Assembly (NCBI RefSeq): GCF_022539505.1
Contig: NC_061510.1
Location: forward strand, 223,780,043 to 223,844,042
Direction of reading: 5' to 3'
Origin: Lolium rigidum
Taxonomy: Eukaryota > Streptophyta > Magnoliopsida > Poales > Poaceae
DNA: 64,000 nucleotides
A program made the position numbers and the translations under genes. The notes beneath the pieces are model-generated. The model worked only from the letters and a program-made list of their open reading frames with translations, had not been told where the DNA came from and made no database searches. Of this stretch, positions 10,654 to 22,559 are shown one piece after another (within the stretch, counting starts at the first letter, position 1; the number at the start of each line of letters is the position of its first letter).

Positions 10654-13181
10654 TTGATGCCAAACATGGGTGAAGTAACAAAAAAATGTTTTAACTTGTT
10701 TCTTCATTGCGAGCAATGGATTGGTTTAACCTCGCATGGTATTGACCTGAACCATCCGCCTGGCTATGATGACTTCATTGAACCGGATGGAACCGAAGCA
10801 CCGGTCCAAGGCGCATCAGTAGATGGTACTGGTGCTAATTCTGGATTCATGTCAGTAGATGATACTACTGATGGTGCTCCGACTGGTCAAACATTGTCTA
10901 GTGAAGAAAGTGGCAGTGATGGTGAGGTGCAGTCAACGCCAGAAGGATTTGCACCACGTAAACCATACCTAGGGATGAAATTTGATACGTGGGAGGCTGC
11001 TAAAGTACACTACAACAGGTATGCCGAACATGTTGGTTTCTCTATGAAGATGAGTTCTTCCAGAAATTCAGTATTGGACAAGCGAAGGACAAGTACTTGT
11101 TTGTGTGCAACAAGTCCGGAACTAATTCGGAGAAGGAAGAGATCGATGCAGATGAAGTTGAGGAACAGAGCAATCACGATACGTGACTAAGCTGTCAAGC
11201 AAAAATGCGTGTAAAAAGGAAGGGTTCAATATGGGAAGTAACACAGTTCATTGAAGAGCACACTCATGAAACTATCAAGAAGCTTGAAGAAGTATTTACG
11301 ATCACACAAGAAAATACCAAAAGAAGAAAAGAAGTTCATTGATCTGTTAGACAGTGTGAACCTCTCAGCAGGAAGAATAATGGATATCATGTCTGAGCTT
11401 TATGGGACAGGAAAAGCAGTTCCTTATGACACGAAGACAATATATAAGTAACTACATGGCAAGTATAGATGAGAAGCAAAATGTGAAAGACATACCAGAG
11501 CTTCTTAGTTACTTTGAGGAGCTGAAGAAAGAAGATCCAAATTTCTTCTACAAATACAAACTTGATAGTGAGGACAGGATTGAAAATATATTTTGGGTCG
11601 ATGGACCCACTAGAGAAGTTTACAAGAATTACAATGACTGCATATCCTTTGACACTACATACATGACAAACGCTTATAAGATGTCGTGTGCACCCATTAT
11701 TGGAATTAACAGATATGGGCAGACAATCCAGTTGGGATGTGGCTTCTTGAGGAATGAGAAGATAAGTAACTTTGTCTGGTTGTTTGAGCAGTTCCTGGAT
11801 GCTATGGATGGTTTACACCCTCTCGAATATCATCACCGACCGAGATGTCGCTATTACTACCGCCATCCAGGAAATGTTTCCTAACTCGTGCCATAGGAAC
11901 TGTCGGTGGCATATAATGCAAAATGCACAAGGGTCCCCTCTCGGCCCTTTCATGGCGAAGCATGAGGAACTACGAAGGGAGTTCAATGAAATTATTGACT
12001 ATAGCCTGACACCTGTCGAGTTTGAGAACCGATGGGGAGAGATGATTGAGAGGCATGGTGTATCGAACTACACAGACCTTGCTTACCTATATGAAATTAG
12101 AGCTAAATTTGTCCCAGCTTATTTTATGGATAGGTTCTTCCCTTTCCTACAAACTACTGCTCGCAGTGAAGGATTCGATGCAGTTCTGAAGAGATATGTT
12201 GAGCCAAATGCAAGCTTGCTACGTTTCTTCAAACAATACATGAAGTTACAAGAGAGGATAGATATTATCGAAGATTCACATGAATTTATGGGTGAGGACA
12301 AAACTCTAAAAACATGGTGTGACTTTCCAATGGAGGAGCAAGTACTATCCATTTACACACTTCCCATATTCAGGCGATTTCAACTTGAGTTGAAGAAATT
12401 TACATCCTACAACATACATCAAATTAATCCTTCATTGTTTGAGGTTTCTCCAATCAGAAATGCAGTGTTTGGTTATGGAGCAAGGAATTACAGGATAACT
12501 GCAAATCTGGAGCAAGACGAATACAGTTGTGAATGCTGCAAATTTACTAGAGATGGGTTGATTTGTTGCCATATAATAAAGGTTATGTCTGCTGTTGGTA
12601 AAGTAGAAGTAATGCCAGAACGTTACATTCTACCTAGGTGGTCAATCCCCCCTCCCGACATACGTATTCCTCAGACTGAACCCCAGCAGATGCCAGCGGG
12701 CAAATTGTCTAGGAAGGAAATGAGGTTACTTCGCTATGGTAACCTCACTAAAGATTTCGCAAAACTAGCAGTTAATGCATGTGCTTCGAAAAAACGAGAT
12801 GAAGTGGCTAGGAAACATATGCGTGCAATGGAAGCTGAATTTGCAGCAATGAAGAAACAAGCGGCAGATGCATTGAAGAGAAAAAAGAAGCAGAAGGAAA
12901 CAGTTCCTCCATGTGCTGAACATGCTGAAACTACAGAAAATCCTAGCAGCTCAACTGTTGGTGCTGAATATAATATGCATGTAAACAAGAAAGCTAGGGA
13001 TCCACCTTTGACAGTAACAAAAGGGAGGCTAGAGGAGAAGAGGAAGAAGAGTGGACTACATCTTAAACCTGCAAAACCAACAAAATGTACAATTTTTGGG
13101 TCAAGCTTGCATAATCCAAAAGATTGTCCATCTAAGATTGCAATGAAAGAGAAGACACCAATTATTCAGCTTTTCCAATGA
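10654..13181 (+). pseudogene. FAR1/FRS-type Mutator-like transposase (frameshifted)
   Basis: The domain order matches FAR1-related proteins and MULE transposases. An N-terminal acidic region is followed by a FAR1 DNA-binding domain (PYLGMKFDTWEAAKVHYNRY near 10,965, later CQAKMRV and FIEEHTH at 11,195-11,270), then a MULE DDE domain (first Asp in FDTTYMTN at 11,651, second in TDRD at 11,838, Glu in RSEGFD near 12,168). A SWIM zinc finger with CECCKF and CCHII follows at about 12,522-12,580, then a lysine-rich tail and a C-terminal knuckle-like segment. The part from 11,772 to 13,181 is open for 469 codons; upstream there are at least four shifts and one TGA. Two of the shifts (11,304-11,312 and 11,818-11,827) disappear if CAAG is read as CAG and CTCG as CTG. 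It may be a recently decayed transposase, or an intact one obscured by sequence errors. Confidence 0.85.
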
Positions 13182-13495
13182 TGAGGAAGTAAAAAATTGT
13201 GTCAGCACATGAGAAGTAGAAACAAAAGTTGGACAGAAAAATTTCTTGTACTGCTTGAGCCATATGGATCGAAGATGCAGGGTGTTTGGATTAGTGGTGT
13301 TTACTTGTGTTTCATTTTCTAGTATCGAGTTTACTGAAAACTACTTTGTGTTTCCCAAGTGAAAGATATATATGTTGATTTGCAATGTATGACCGTAAGC
13401 ATAACACTCGGTGAACCGTGTTGTCTTGCATAAATAGAAGACACAAAAATGATTTGGGAAAAAACATTACATGAATTACCATTTTGTAAAACTTG

Positions 13496-16400
13496 TCATT
13501 TTTTGGCTTTGAACTTGTTTCGCCATGAAATCTTGTTCTCCCACCAGTCAAGCCACTTGAAGCTGTATAGCATCCTGTATAGTGGCATTTCCTTCTGGTC
13601 GAAATGACCCAACTTTCTTCCATCCCATAACTCAATGCATTTCAACATTGAGTACCCACAATCACAACTAACGTGTGTTACAACAAAAAGGAAATGCAAA
13701 AATAGTGTTAGTTTTTGAAGTTTTGATAGAATGCAAATGTCTGAAAAAATGTAGACAAAAAAGAGAGAAAATATGGGATAACTTACGTTGTAAGTTGTTT
13801 AGGAGATGGGATGTAAATCGTTTCGTAGTTTTGAATTGATACATTTGACTGCTTGTAGTTTCTGGCCCAGAGAGTCTTAACAGAATCAATTATGATTGCA
13901 CTATCTTTCTTGAGCTTCTTGTCCCCAAGATTCCTCAAGGAATCAAAAATTTCGAACCTCTCAGCCTTGAGATTGAGTTTGATTAGGTAGTAGTGTCCAC
14001 AAAAGTACTTTGGATCGTCGATAGTAGATAAGTTCTGTAGTACAGAAACATGACCTGCATATGTAACTCTGTCAACACGGTTGGAAGTTAAAAAGCAAAC
14101 AGCTATGTGCGGGAAAAAAGTAGTTTATGTAACCTCGCTCTTTGTGGTCAAGACGGTTATTCTCTGTGAATGAAAACACCCTCTTAATGTCCTTGCCGGT
14201 GAAGGCATGGTCTCGCAATTTGTTCTAGTCAGCAAGAATAGAAAGAAAATAGATCAGGATTTGAAGTAGCCTAAAATGATATTATTATGATCTTTTAAAA
14301 AAAGTTAACATGTTATCATGTACATAATAAAATTTAACAGAGTTACTTCTCAAAATTTAAAACAGATGTGTAACTTCGAAAAACATAGGTATACAGGTTA
14401 GTTACAGACAAAACCTAGTTACATTTAACAGAGTTACTTCTCAAAATTTAACAGAGTTACATTTGATGAGAGGTATACAGGTTAGCTACAGACAAAAACT
14501 AGTTACAATTGGCTTTGAGTTACTAAACATGGATATTAAAAAGGTGAGGGGGTTCTTATATGTAACACTTACAGCTATGATGAGAGGCATCACACATTTT
14601 TTATGTGCTTCCAATTCTTTAGAGAGAACATGTAATCCAACCTCCATAGTCGAATTACTTATCCAACCTTCAGGTTGGACTGAATCAGCAAAATCCGGTA
14701 CATGAACAAAATATGTTCCATAATCAACTATCAGGCGACCCTTCAGATGTGTCTTCTGTTTCGATCCATGCATACATATTCGGTTGTACATGTCAATTGA
14801 TTCCTTTGTAATAGTTTCTTCAGTTTTTTGCCTCACTTGAACATATGGAGATAGCTGCGTCTTTGCTTGGCTTTATTACTCTTTTCTTGTGAGCCCGAGG
14901 AATAGGAGTTTTACTCGGATGTTCCCTCCAAGTTACATGTTCAGAAGTTACTTTCTGCTTTGCAGTGTCCTCAAGTGAAGTAACATTCAAAGTGCAGCTG
15001 CTTGTTGGGAAATACTTTTCACCCACCATGGCTGCAAGCATTTCATAATCTTCAGCTGGTCCATAGAACTCATCCTCATTGCTTGAAGTAATCACAGGAA
15101 GCCCAGTGACAACCTCTTCTTTACCTTTATCATTTTCTTTGTTTGGACTATCAAACCCCAGATCAAATGATCCTGCTTCCCCGGGCAGCCATAAACTTTG
15201 TCTGTCCTTGTATGCGATGATGTGAAAATCAAGCTTCTTTGTTGTCGTGTCATCGAGTAGGCCGAATGTTTTCTTCCCTTGTATGCTAGTCGCCACTTCA
15301 AACTTTCCATGGCTACCAGGAGTAGTAGTGTCGTTGTTGTTATTTCCAGTGTGAGGACTATATCTTCCTTCTTCTACATTGGCGTTTTCTCTGGAAATAA
15401 ACATTGGGTTCAGACACGACTTTGATCTGGTAACTGGAATGATATCAGTATTGGTAGAAATTGCTTCCTTCAATGGATACATTGATCTGGTTACAGGCCT
15501 CCTAGCAATGGTGGTTGGGCTTCCCTTCTGCAGAATAGGTGTAATCAAAGGTAATGTTGTAATTTCATTTTCTTGGGCAGTATGCAAGTCCTTGATAGGA
15601 TGAACAGGTGGTATGCACTCGTTGATTAAGATTGACCACTTGCGTCGGCTGCCCAAGACACCGATTTCTTTGTAAGAGATGCCTCTTCAGGATGAACAGC
15701 AGATGCAACAGATCCTTCGAGAGGGGCATCAGTCAACTTGGCGTGAATGGTTCTCGCATCAGACATGTCTATAGCTGGACAGTAAGTTGTTACTTTCCTG
15801 ATGGCATGCACGAGATGACCGATCCTCGGTTTGCTTCAAGCATCCTCTTCCTGGTAATGCAAGTGTTCGTGACTCGGTTGTAGTTGGATGTGCACTCACT
15901 TCACATCCAATAAGATCATTACTTGACTCGTGAATCGAAGCATACAATCTCAAGTTTTCCGGATGAGATATGGCAACCTTTTCTTCCACTTGCAACTCAT
16001 TGCCGTGAGATTCTTGTGCGCAATCCCCAACTCGGTGTCCCTCTCGGTTTCTCGAGGAAGAATCACATATCTTGCCTTGTTAGACGGTTCACGCATCGGA
16101 GTTCACATCGGCAGACTTCCTCTTCTTGTTTCCATTGGGTTCGCTTGGCCTTGGCAGCTTCGTAGTTGTGACATTAGTTGCACCAACACTGTCTTGATGC
16201 TGTTGTGGAACACAAACTACTTCTGGTGCTATCATCTGTTCTGGTACTGCATCGGAGTTCACATTGGCAACCTTGATCTTCTTCTTTTGTTTGAGTTTGC
16301 CTGGCCTTGGCAGCTTACAAGTTGTGTCATTCGCTGTTCGAGCTATGTTGTCATCCAATAGTTGTGGTGCAGGCAAAACAACTTCTGGTGCTTTTGTCAG

Positions 16401-18240
16401 TTCTTTGAGTACATGTGACTGAACCACCTTGCAAGGCAACTCATCATTTCTTCCTAAGTCATCTGATTGACGCTTCTGCTGCACAACTCGATTGCAATTC
16501 TTCCTCTTCCTGGGAACACTGACAAAATCATCATAATCACTGCCATATGCATTCTCCTTGCTTCCTTCGCCTTCACTTTCGCTTTCAAACCCAGACAAGT
16601 TGACTTGGTAATCAGAATCTGAACCATCAGTTTCCTCTCCTGAAAATTGCTGTCGAGTCTTGTTCTCAGTTGGACCTCTTGAAGATGGTGTAGATCTGGT
16701 TGAAGATTTCTTCTGTTTTTAGCAGTATTAATGGTTGAAACTTTCATCGAGAACTTTGCAATTGCTACATCAATTTCGCTATACATCTCTTGTGCAGCTT
16801 CCTATACCTTGAGATTTCCTATTTTCGAAGACAATATACATAGTTAGAATACAAGGATGTAGGGAAACATGGTAAGAAACAGTTTAAAAAGTTGGAAAAA
16901 TGCTTGTGATGTGGTTGAGCTTACTTCTTCTGCGCAATCTGAGGGCGCATTTGCCTTAACGAAGTTCTCAATCATAATGGGTGTGCTTAGCATCAACACA
17001 CCAGTGGTCCTGAAACATTTCTTCAGCTGAGGAAGGAAACATGGAAAGTTAGTTAAAAATGAACAGGATAAAATAAGAAGTAAAAATGCATGAAATCTTC
17101 GAAGTAACTTACAGGTAATCTTCCAAAAGACCCGTCATCATTCAAGTCTTGTTCGATAGCTTGAGTTGCCGATTTGTTATCCCAGGCACATATTCTTGGA
17201 CCATCCTGACTGACATTGACATCTTCAGTATCCAGTGAGTCAATGTAAAGAATCTGCATGTCAAAAAGAAGCAGATGAAAAAATAGAAACATAAAAAATA
17301 GAAAGAGATGTAACATATAATACAAGTTGATAGTACAGAAGTTAAATATGCTCACCTCCAAAAATGCCATGCAAGCTTTGAATGGATTTTTAACTCCCTT
17401 TGCCTTCGCTGTCTCAATGAGGATAGTGATCACAAATCGACACCAGTTGAGGTCTTTTATCTTCGATGGATCCATTATAGCTGGATAGCACTTGGGACAA
17501 ACTCTAATACCAGTAGTTGGAGCTAGCACATAGCAGAAAACATACATCACACATGTCATAAAGTACAAATCATCGCGTTTTACCATCGCCTTCAGCTTAG
17601 TCTCGACATCTGTCAACTTTGGTTGCTTGCCATTGCCGAAACCAAGGGTATTCATAACAAATGAAGTAGCTTCGTAATCCACTTGTGTATAGAGCAGGAT
17701 ATTTTCCCAATGGTAAACCAAGAACCTTTTTGACAACTTCATCTATTATTGGAATGCTTCCTCCGCTGGGAAAATCAAGAGAGCATGACTCATGGTTGAA
17801 GCTGCCCATCAAGTAGTTGGAGAGATCTGGGTGCAACTTTGAACATTTTATGCCCAGGAAACTGCCAAACCCATTGACTGAAATAATTTGACGATGACTT
17901 GCATTTTGACTCTTGTATAGTTTAACAACTTTCATTGAGGATGCTCTGTTAAAAAAACAGTTGCTGCATAAAGCACCAGCATGTCAAATACCAGTACATA
18001 CAAAACAAACCTGCAGACAGGAAGAAAGTTACATCAAACCAGCATGTTTACCTTTTTTCTCCTTTTTCCTGGAAGTTGTTTTTCAACATCTTTGGGTACA
18101 CTATGAACCTCTGAAGGTAATTGTTTTTCAACATCTGGAACATCTCTGCAGTCCTCTTTTTTGTGCTTGTACTGCAACCTTTTCCTTAGATTCTTAAATT
18201 TTGGGTGACCAGACCTTGGTGTTTTAACATTCTTCTGCAT
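13496..18240 (-). pseudogene. Ulp1-type cysteine protease domain gene of the MULE (multi-exon, probably broken)
   Basis: Minus-strand gene with a plausible start at 18,240 and stop near 13,496. Basic exon 1 (18,052-18,240) is followed by a plant-mobile-domain/DUF1985-like region (17,115-17,949; motifs LSNYLMGSF, GLPLGK, VCPKCYPA), a short exon at 16,924-17,035, and a long low-complexity linker (14,850-16,790). The C-terminal Ulp1 domain shows the catalytic order: His in CGHYYLI (13,993-13,995), Asp in FEIFDSL (13,942-13,944) and Cys in CDCGYSM (13,658-13,660). Good donor sites are seen at 18,051, 17,357 and 17,114. Frame breaks at about 17,710 and 14,850 and an unmatched exon 1/2 phase mean the model is approximate. 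Ulp1 enzymes cleave SUMO conjugates; here the likely role is an accessory transposon protein. Confidence 0.7.
16088..16400 (-). repeat. Internal two-copy repeat in the linker of the Ulp1-domain gene
   Basis: On the minus strand the peptide motif KLPRP followed by a lysine-rich stretch and then ADVNSDA/ANVNSDA occurs twice, with APEVV and CVPQQ-like sequence between. The DNA repeats with a period of roughly 165 bp (GCATCGGAGTTCACAT at about 16,092 and 16,250). This is a tandem duplication in a disordered linker. Confidence 0.55.
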
Positions 18241-18399
18241 GACATGGACATATTTTGGATTACTGGATGAAAACCTTAAACACAAAACAGTACCTAATAA
18301 AAAAAGCACAAGAATAACTAAACTTACAGAAGGCGTCATAATGATCCCGATTGTTAGCACAGTAATGGAGCGAAAATAAGCAACTACCTGACAAAAGGC

Positions 18400-18880
18400 A
18401 AAGTAACATTCAACAAAATAACATTCATGAAGTGAATCTGTAACAAAGAAAAGTAAGTTCACTGAATTATCAAATTCTCAAATCAAATTCAGTTTACTTT
18501 TCATGCAACTTCATAAAACACACGGAGTTACTTCAAAAAAGGAGTAGGCAACATAGTTACTTCTGGACAAAAATCCTAACAACACCACCTAAGAAATTAA
18601 TGTTGAATCTACAAAAGTAACTTATAATGTTATGTACATCTACTGAAACACGCATGCCTATGATACAGTTCTACTTCTCCCACAATGAAAAACATTGAGT
18701 TACTTGCCAGAAGCACAAATAACAATGAGTTACTTCTACAATCAAAACATCTTTATGTTACTTGTAACAATTAAAAAACAGTTAGTTACTTCTAACTAAC
18801 TTTACAAAAGCATGTATAGAACATAAGTTAACCTCTGCAGCGACACCAAATACTTCGCATTGCATAATTACTTCTACATT
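18400..18880 (-). promoter_or_regulatory. Cluster of AAGTAAC motifs upstream of the Ulp1-domain gene
   Basis: The plus strand shows GTTACTT or GTTACTTC at least six times between 18,525 and 18,795, plus related ATTACTTC. Read on the gene's own strand these are AAGTAAC, the same motif seen in the leader of the FAR1 gene on the opposite strand. Such inverted subterminal motif clusters in transposons can be transposase-binding sites; this is inference. Confidence 0.35.
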
Positions 18881-19319
18881 TTCATAGTTCAAGTCGGATG
18901 GATTACTAAAAATTGCTGAGTACAATGCGGCAGGTTAAAACATGGATGCTCGAAAACACACCAAAACTTGAACTCAACCATGGATTACCTTGTGAACCTC
19001 GAACACACTTCCGGACGAACTTGGAAGGAAGTCAAATCATAGGTTGGAGGTGAACTTGGAGGTGAACTTGACGCCCACGAGGATCTGCAGTGCGAGGTTG
19101 ATCGAAGATGAAATCCCTACAAAAACGATGAAGATGGCCAGGGTCACAAATTCGTGAACACAAAAGCGAGAGGGTCGTCCCGGATGAACATAGGTTGCGC
19201 CTCACCAATCTACGCCCGAAAATACGAGCGAATCATGGCCGGCGACGACTACTGCGGTTCGAGAAATGAAATCAAGTGGAGAATATGGCAGGAAATGGCA
19301 AATCGAAACTCACCCGCTT

Positions 19320-19725
19320 CGATACGGAGGGTCGAAGTTGCGGAGGAACCTCCGCCTCTTCACGCTTCACCGGAACCCGCAACGAAATCGTCGCCGGCGA
19401 CGAGGTTGGTGCGAGGAAGACGGCCACGAAATTCCTCACCCTTCAAGCCACCGGAACTACCAAATCCACCCAACCCCGCTTCGATACGTAGATTCGGAGA
19501 TGCAGAGAACCACCTCTCAGCCGGAAACCACAGCGAATCGCCCGCCGGCGACGAGGTTGGTGCGAGGAAGACGGCGACGAAATTCCTCTCCCTTCAAGCC
19601 GCCGGAACTACCAAATCCACCCACCCCTCTTCGATACGTCGATTGGAGATGCAGAGACCACCTCTCAGCCGGAAAACCACAGCGAATCGCCCGCCGGCGA
19701 CGAGGTTACTGCGAGCAGCTCAGGG
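19320..19725. repeat. GC-rich tandem repeat, about 2.7 copies of 150-162 bp
   Basis: Units start at CGATACG in 19,320, 19,482 and 19,632. Each contains the GCCGGCGACGAGGTT core and, in the first two copies, GGTGCGAGGAAGACGGC. Unit spacing is a multiple of three, so several frames stay open, but no recognisable protein results. It sits just inside the right border of the MULE module, in the likely promoter region of the minus-strand gene. Confidence 0.75.
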
Positions 19726-19926
19726 GAGCGAATGGGGATTTGGTTTCTCTCTCCGCCATTTTCTCTCTTCGGGCGAGCAAATTCGAATCGACGTGTGTGC
19801 CGCAAACGACGCGCAGGTGTCTCCGTGGCCGTGGGTCCCCACCACGTGAGCAGGAGGAAGATGGAAACAGACGCGAGCCGTTCGATCAGAATCGCGCGGC
19901 CGCGGCGCGTGAGCACGCTGTAAGTC

Positions 19927-19938
19927 ACACAGTGGTCA
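19927..19938. repeat. 12-bp direct repeat, right copy (candidate target duplication)
   Basis: Second copy of ACACAGTGGTCA; the next bases return to AT-rich sequence unlike the GC-rich module interior. Confidence 0.5.
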
Positions 19939-21843
19939 GCCAAGAGTTAGATTTCTCGTAAATCTATAGATATTCGTTTTATTACAAAATCTTTACTATT
20001 AAATTGCAATAGGTGGCTGCCTGGTGTCACAAACAGGCCAAAAAAAATTTCTTAGGCCCAATGTCTACCTTAAATCTTAAGCCCACCATCATTGGGGTCG
20101 GACCGGTACATCCTATGTCCACGACGAGAGAGTATCTAGTGCTACCATGCCTATGCATGGTACCAGTTTCCCAGCTCATCTGGGTCGTCCGACGAGATTC
20201 AAGGAACAAGATCGAATATGACTTGAGCTGTTCAGCCCACGATGGAACATAAGCACATTAGTCCCTCTTTGGAATCGAATTTATGGCACATGGTCCAATA
20301 TTTCCACTGTAACCGGTCAGCACTCACACGGTTCGAATCAATTCCCAAATCGTCTCCTGGACTAGGGGGAGAGATGCGGCTGGAGCTCAACCTCCCGGCG
20401 ACGCCTAGCATGGAGCTGAACCACCCGTCCTCCGCCGCAGCGGCGACTGCTGCTTCAAGCCTGCGACCAGCCGCCTCCGCCCATTGACAACGCGGCCACA
20501 TCTCTAGGTGTGGAAGTCTTGCGCCGACATTTCCTTGGGCTTTGTTGAAGATGATGAGCCTTGTTTAGTTATTTAATGAGTTTTATTTCGTCTGGCACTA
20601 GCAACCTCTCTGTTCGTATTGGAATTTCCTTAGAGAAATTGGGGGCAATCTAAACGGAACGGCACGCACCAGACTAAAGTGTTCTGGGCCATAATCCAAA
20701 AAAATGCAGGGTTGAATGTGTATACTTGACATGGTTGGAGAAAATTCCAGGCTATGTTAGATCCTGTCACATCCTGTCCCTCGGTTTGCACTGAACGGTC
20801 CAGATAGCTCTGGAATCAAGTAGCACATATATGGCTGGTAGTACTAGATACGTTCTCCGTCCACGTCCGTCCCTAACAAAAAGTTCTGGGCGATGCAAGG
20901 AAACCGGAAAATAAACGGCATCTCCTCCCCGCACGCGGCGGCAATAGAATCCCTCGGTCCCATACGCCGCCTCTCCCAGCTCGCGCTGCTGCGCGGCCGA
21001 TTCCACAGCTACCGTCGCGCTGCGCCGCCCACCCGAGCCGCCTCAAGCAGCAACCAGCCACGGGGAAGCAGCAGCGACCGAGCGTAGCAGGGGCAGGAGT
21101 TGAGTGTGGAATGGGTCTCCGTCGAGCGTGTCTTGGGCAGCGGGCAGCCGCCGAGCGCCACCGAGCTCCTCCAGTCCTCCTCCGCCTGCCATCCGACCGA
21201 TGCTGCCGACGCCAAATGGGTTCAATTTCTTTGCACCGCCGTCCTCCAATATAAGCTGCACCCCTACTGCTCTTTTTTTGTTTCCCTGCTCGTCGTCATG
21301 TTGTACCGAGCCGAGCCAACCCATGTTTAGCGACGGCGGCAAGATACTGCGAGTCTGCGCCGAAGCAAGATTTCTCTGCTCGTCTACATTGTTGCGACGT
21401 CGTTTGCTGCCTCCTCGAAGTGCTCCACCGCTTCTCTGTTCCAGTACTTAGACCTTCACGTGGCTCGATTAAATAGTAATAATGTTCTGATTTTACATCC
21501 TACCTTGAACTACTTTATCTACTTCACTCATATTTTCTATTTCCTGGTTGTGTGTAATCCTACAATGGAATGTGAGCTTTTCTGACCCATTTCAGACCTG
21601 AATGTGAATGAAAGTTGGAAGGATTCGATGTCCTGTATGCCATGTATATTAACACATTTGCAACTGTATGCCATGTTTTGTCAGAATACGCGTTATAATG
21701 ATACGAAATTTATATCAAATATTTCTATATAAATATATTTCTTCTCATTTAAAGATAAAACATAAAAAACAATGGGGCATTATTCATTTAAATGGACGGA
21801 GTATAAATATAGTTTAAAATATTAAATATGTGCATAAGAAATA
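19939..21843. other. Gene-poor stretch with GC-rich gene-like fragments
   Basis: No supported gene. A short GC-rich segment at about 20,365-20,490 and a longer one at 20,930-21,450 look like 5' leader or captured gene pieces, but no domain is recognised and all frames are short. An isolated ACGGAGTA at about 21,796-21,803 resembles one end of a Stowaway MITE whose partner end I could not find. Confidence 0.45.
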
Positions 21844-22519
21844 CTCCCTCCGATCCGAAAAAGTGACGGAATAAACGATTTTGTAAAAAAAACCTCGGGT
21901 ATTTTTCCTCTTCAACCCGTGCTCCACTCTCTCTCCGCATCGCACCCTCACCCACAACACAACCTCACCCCACACTCCCTCTTTCCGCGGCGCACCCTCA
22001 CCCCACACTCCCTCTCTCTGCACTACCATGTCTCCTCACCTCACTGCCGCGGTCCCCTCCATTTTCCATTGGCTCGCCGAGTTCCACTAAACCAAAAAGT
22101 TGACCTTTTGGTCCAAGACTATGACGAATCGTCGGATACAGCATCGGCGAGGCCTAATCCGGTGGCTGTGAGGCCGGACGCGCCGGATCTGGTGGCCCCA
22201 ACGTCGAACGTAATGAAGAAACGTTGTTGTCGTGGAGGAGGGTGAGCACGTGGACGTCGGGGACCTCTGTCTTCTCGTCGCTCTCTTAAAAGTATATGGA
22301 CCTCGCGGAGCTGACGGTGAACCTGAAGACGGCACAGCCATTGGAGGACTACCCCAAGGCCCTAAAAGAAGCAGCCGATGGCGGGGTGTGGACGGTGGTG
22401 GGGGTTGGCAGGTGTTGCCGGGAGGCGTGGAGGGTCTGCGAGTGTGGAAATGTTGGGATGAACATACGAATCGACCCGGAATTTTTCGACTGCCCCATCT
22501 ATTTCTAGATCGGAGGGAG
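21844..22519. mobile_element. Large Stowaway-like element (676 bp)
   Basis: Terminal inverted repeats CTCCCTCCGATCC (21,844-21,856) and AGATCGGAGGGAG (22,507-22,519) match at 12 of 13 positions, the classic grass Stowaway/Mariner end. The left flank is TA as expected; the right flank is TT, so the duplication is imperfect. The length is well above the usual 80-300 bp, and the interior is GC-rich with gene-like composition but no recognised domain, so it may carry captured sequence. Confidence 0.65.
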
Positions 22520-22531
22520 TTTTTCTAAAAT

Positions 22532-22559
22532 CCGTTGCAACGCACGGGCACTATGCTAA
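22532..22559 (+). mobile_element. Helitron-type 3' terminus
   Basis: CCGTTGCAACGCACGGG forms a 4-5 bp stem (CCGT with ACGG) with an 8-nt loop, followed 7 nt later by CTAA and then T, matching the Helitron rule of a hairpin upstream of CTRR inserted before T. The loop and stem resemble the Helitron end at 36,648-36,677. The 5' end was not located. Confidence 0.55.

Larger units (their letters stand above)
9764..19938. mobile_element. Mutator-like module: FAR1-type transposase plus convergent Ulp1-domain gene
   Basis: Two convergent multi-exon genes occupy this 10.2-kb block: a FAR1-type transposase pseudogene on the plus strand and a Ulp1-protease-domain gene on the minus strand, 3' ends about 0.3 kb apart. 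The block is flanked by a 12-bp direct repeat ACACAGTGGTCA (9,764-9,775 and 19,927-19,938), near the 9-11 bp duplication made by Mutator-like elements. I find no terminal inverted repeat, so the exact borders are inferred and the element would be of the non-TIR kind. Gene pairing of a MULE transposase with Ulp1 is known in plants. Confidence 0.6.

Noticed and set aside
9764..19938. CACTA-type ends for the FAR1/Ulp1 module
   Set aside because: No CACTA or CACTG terminus and no 3-bp duplication at the borders; the transposase is of the FAR1/MULE type.
19154..19961. Long plus-strand ORFs (231 residues in two frames)
   Set aside because: Open frames arise from a stop-poor GC-rich tandem repeat; no recognisable protein and several frames are open at once.
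21786..21803. Second Stowaway MITE ending ACGGAGTA
   Set aside because: No matching left end could be found, so it is noted only in the spacer entry.
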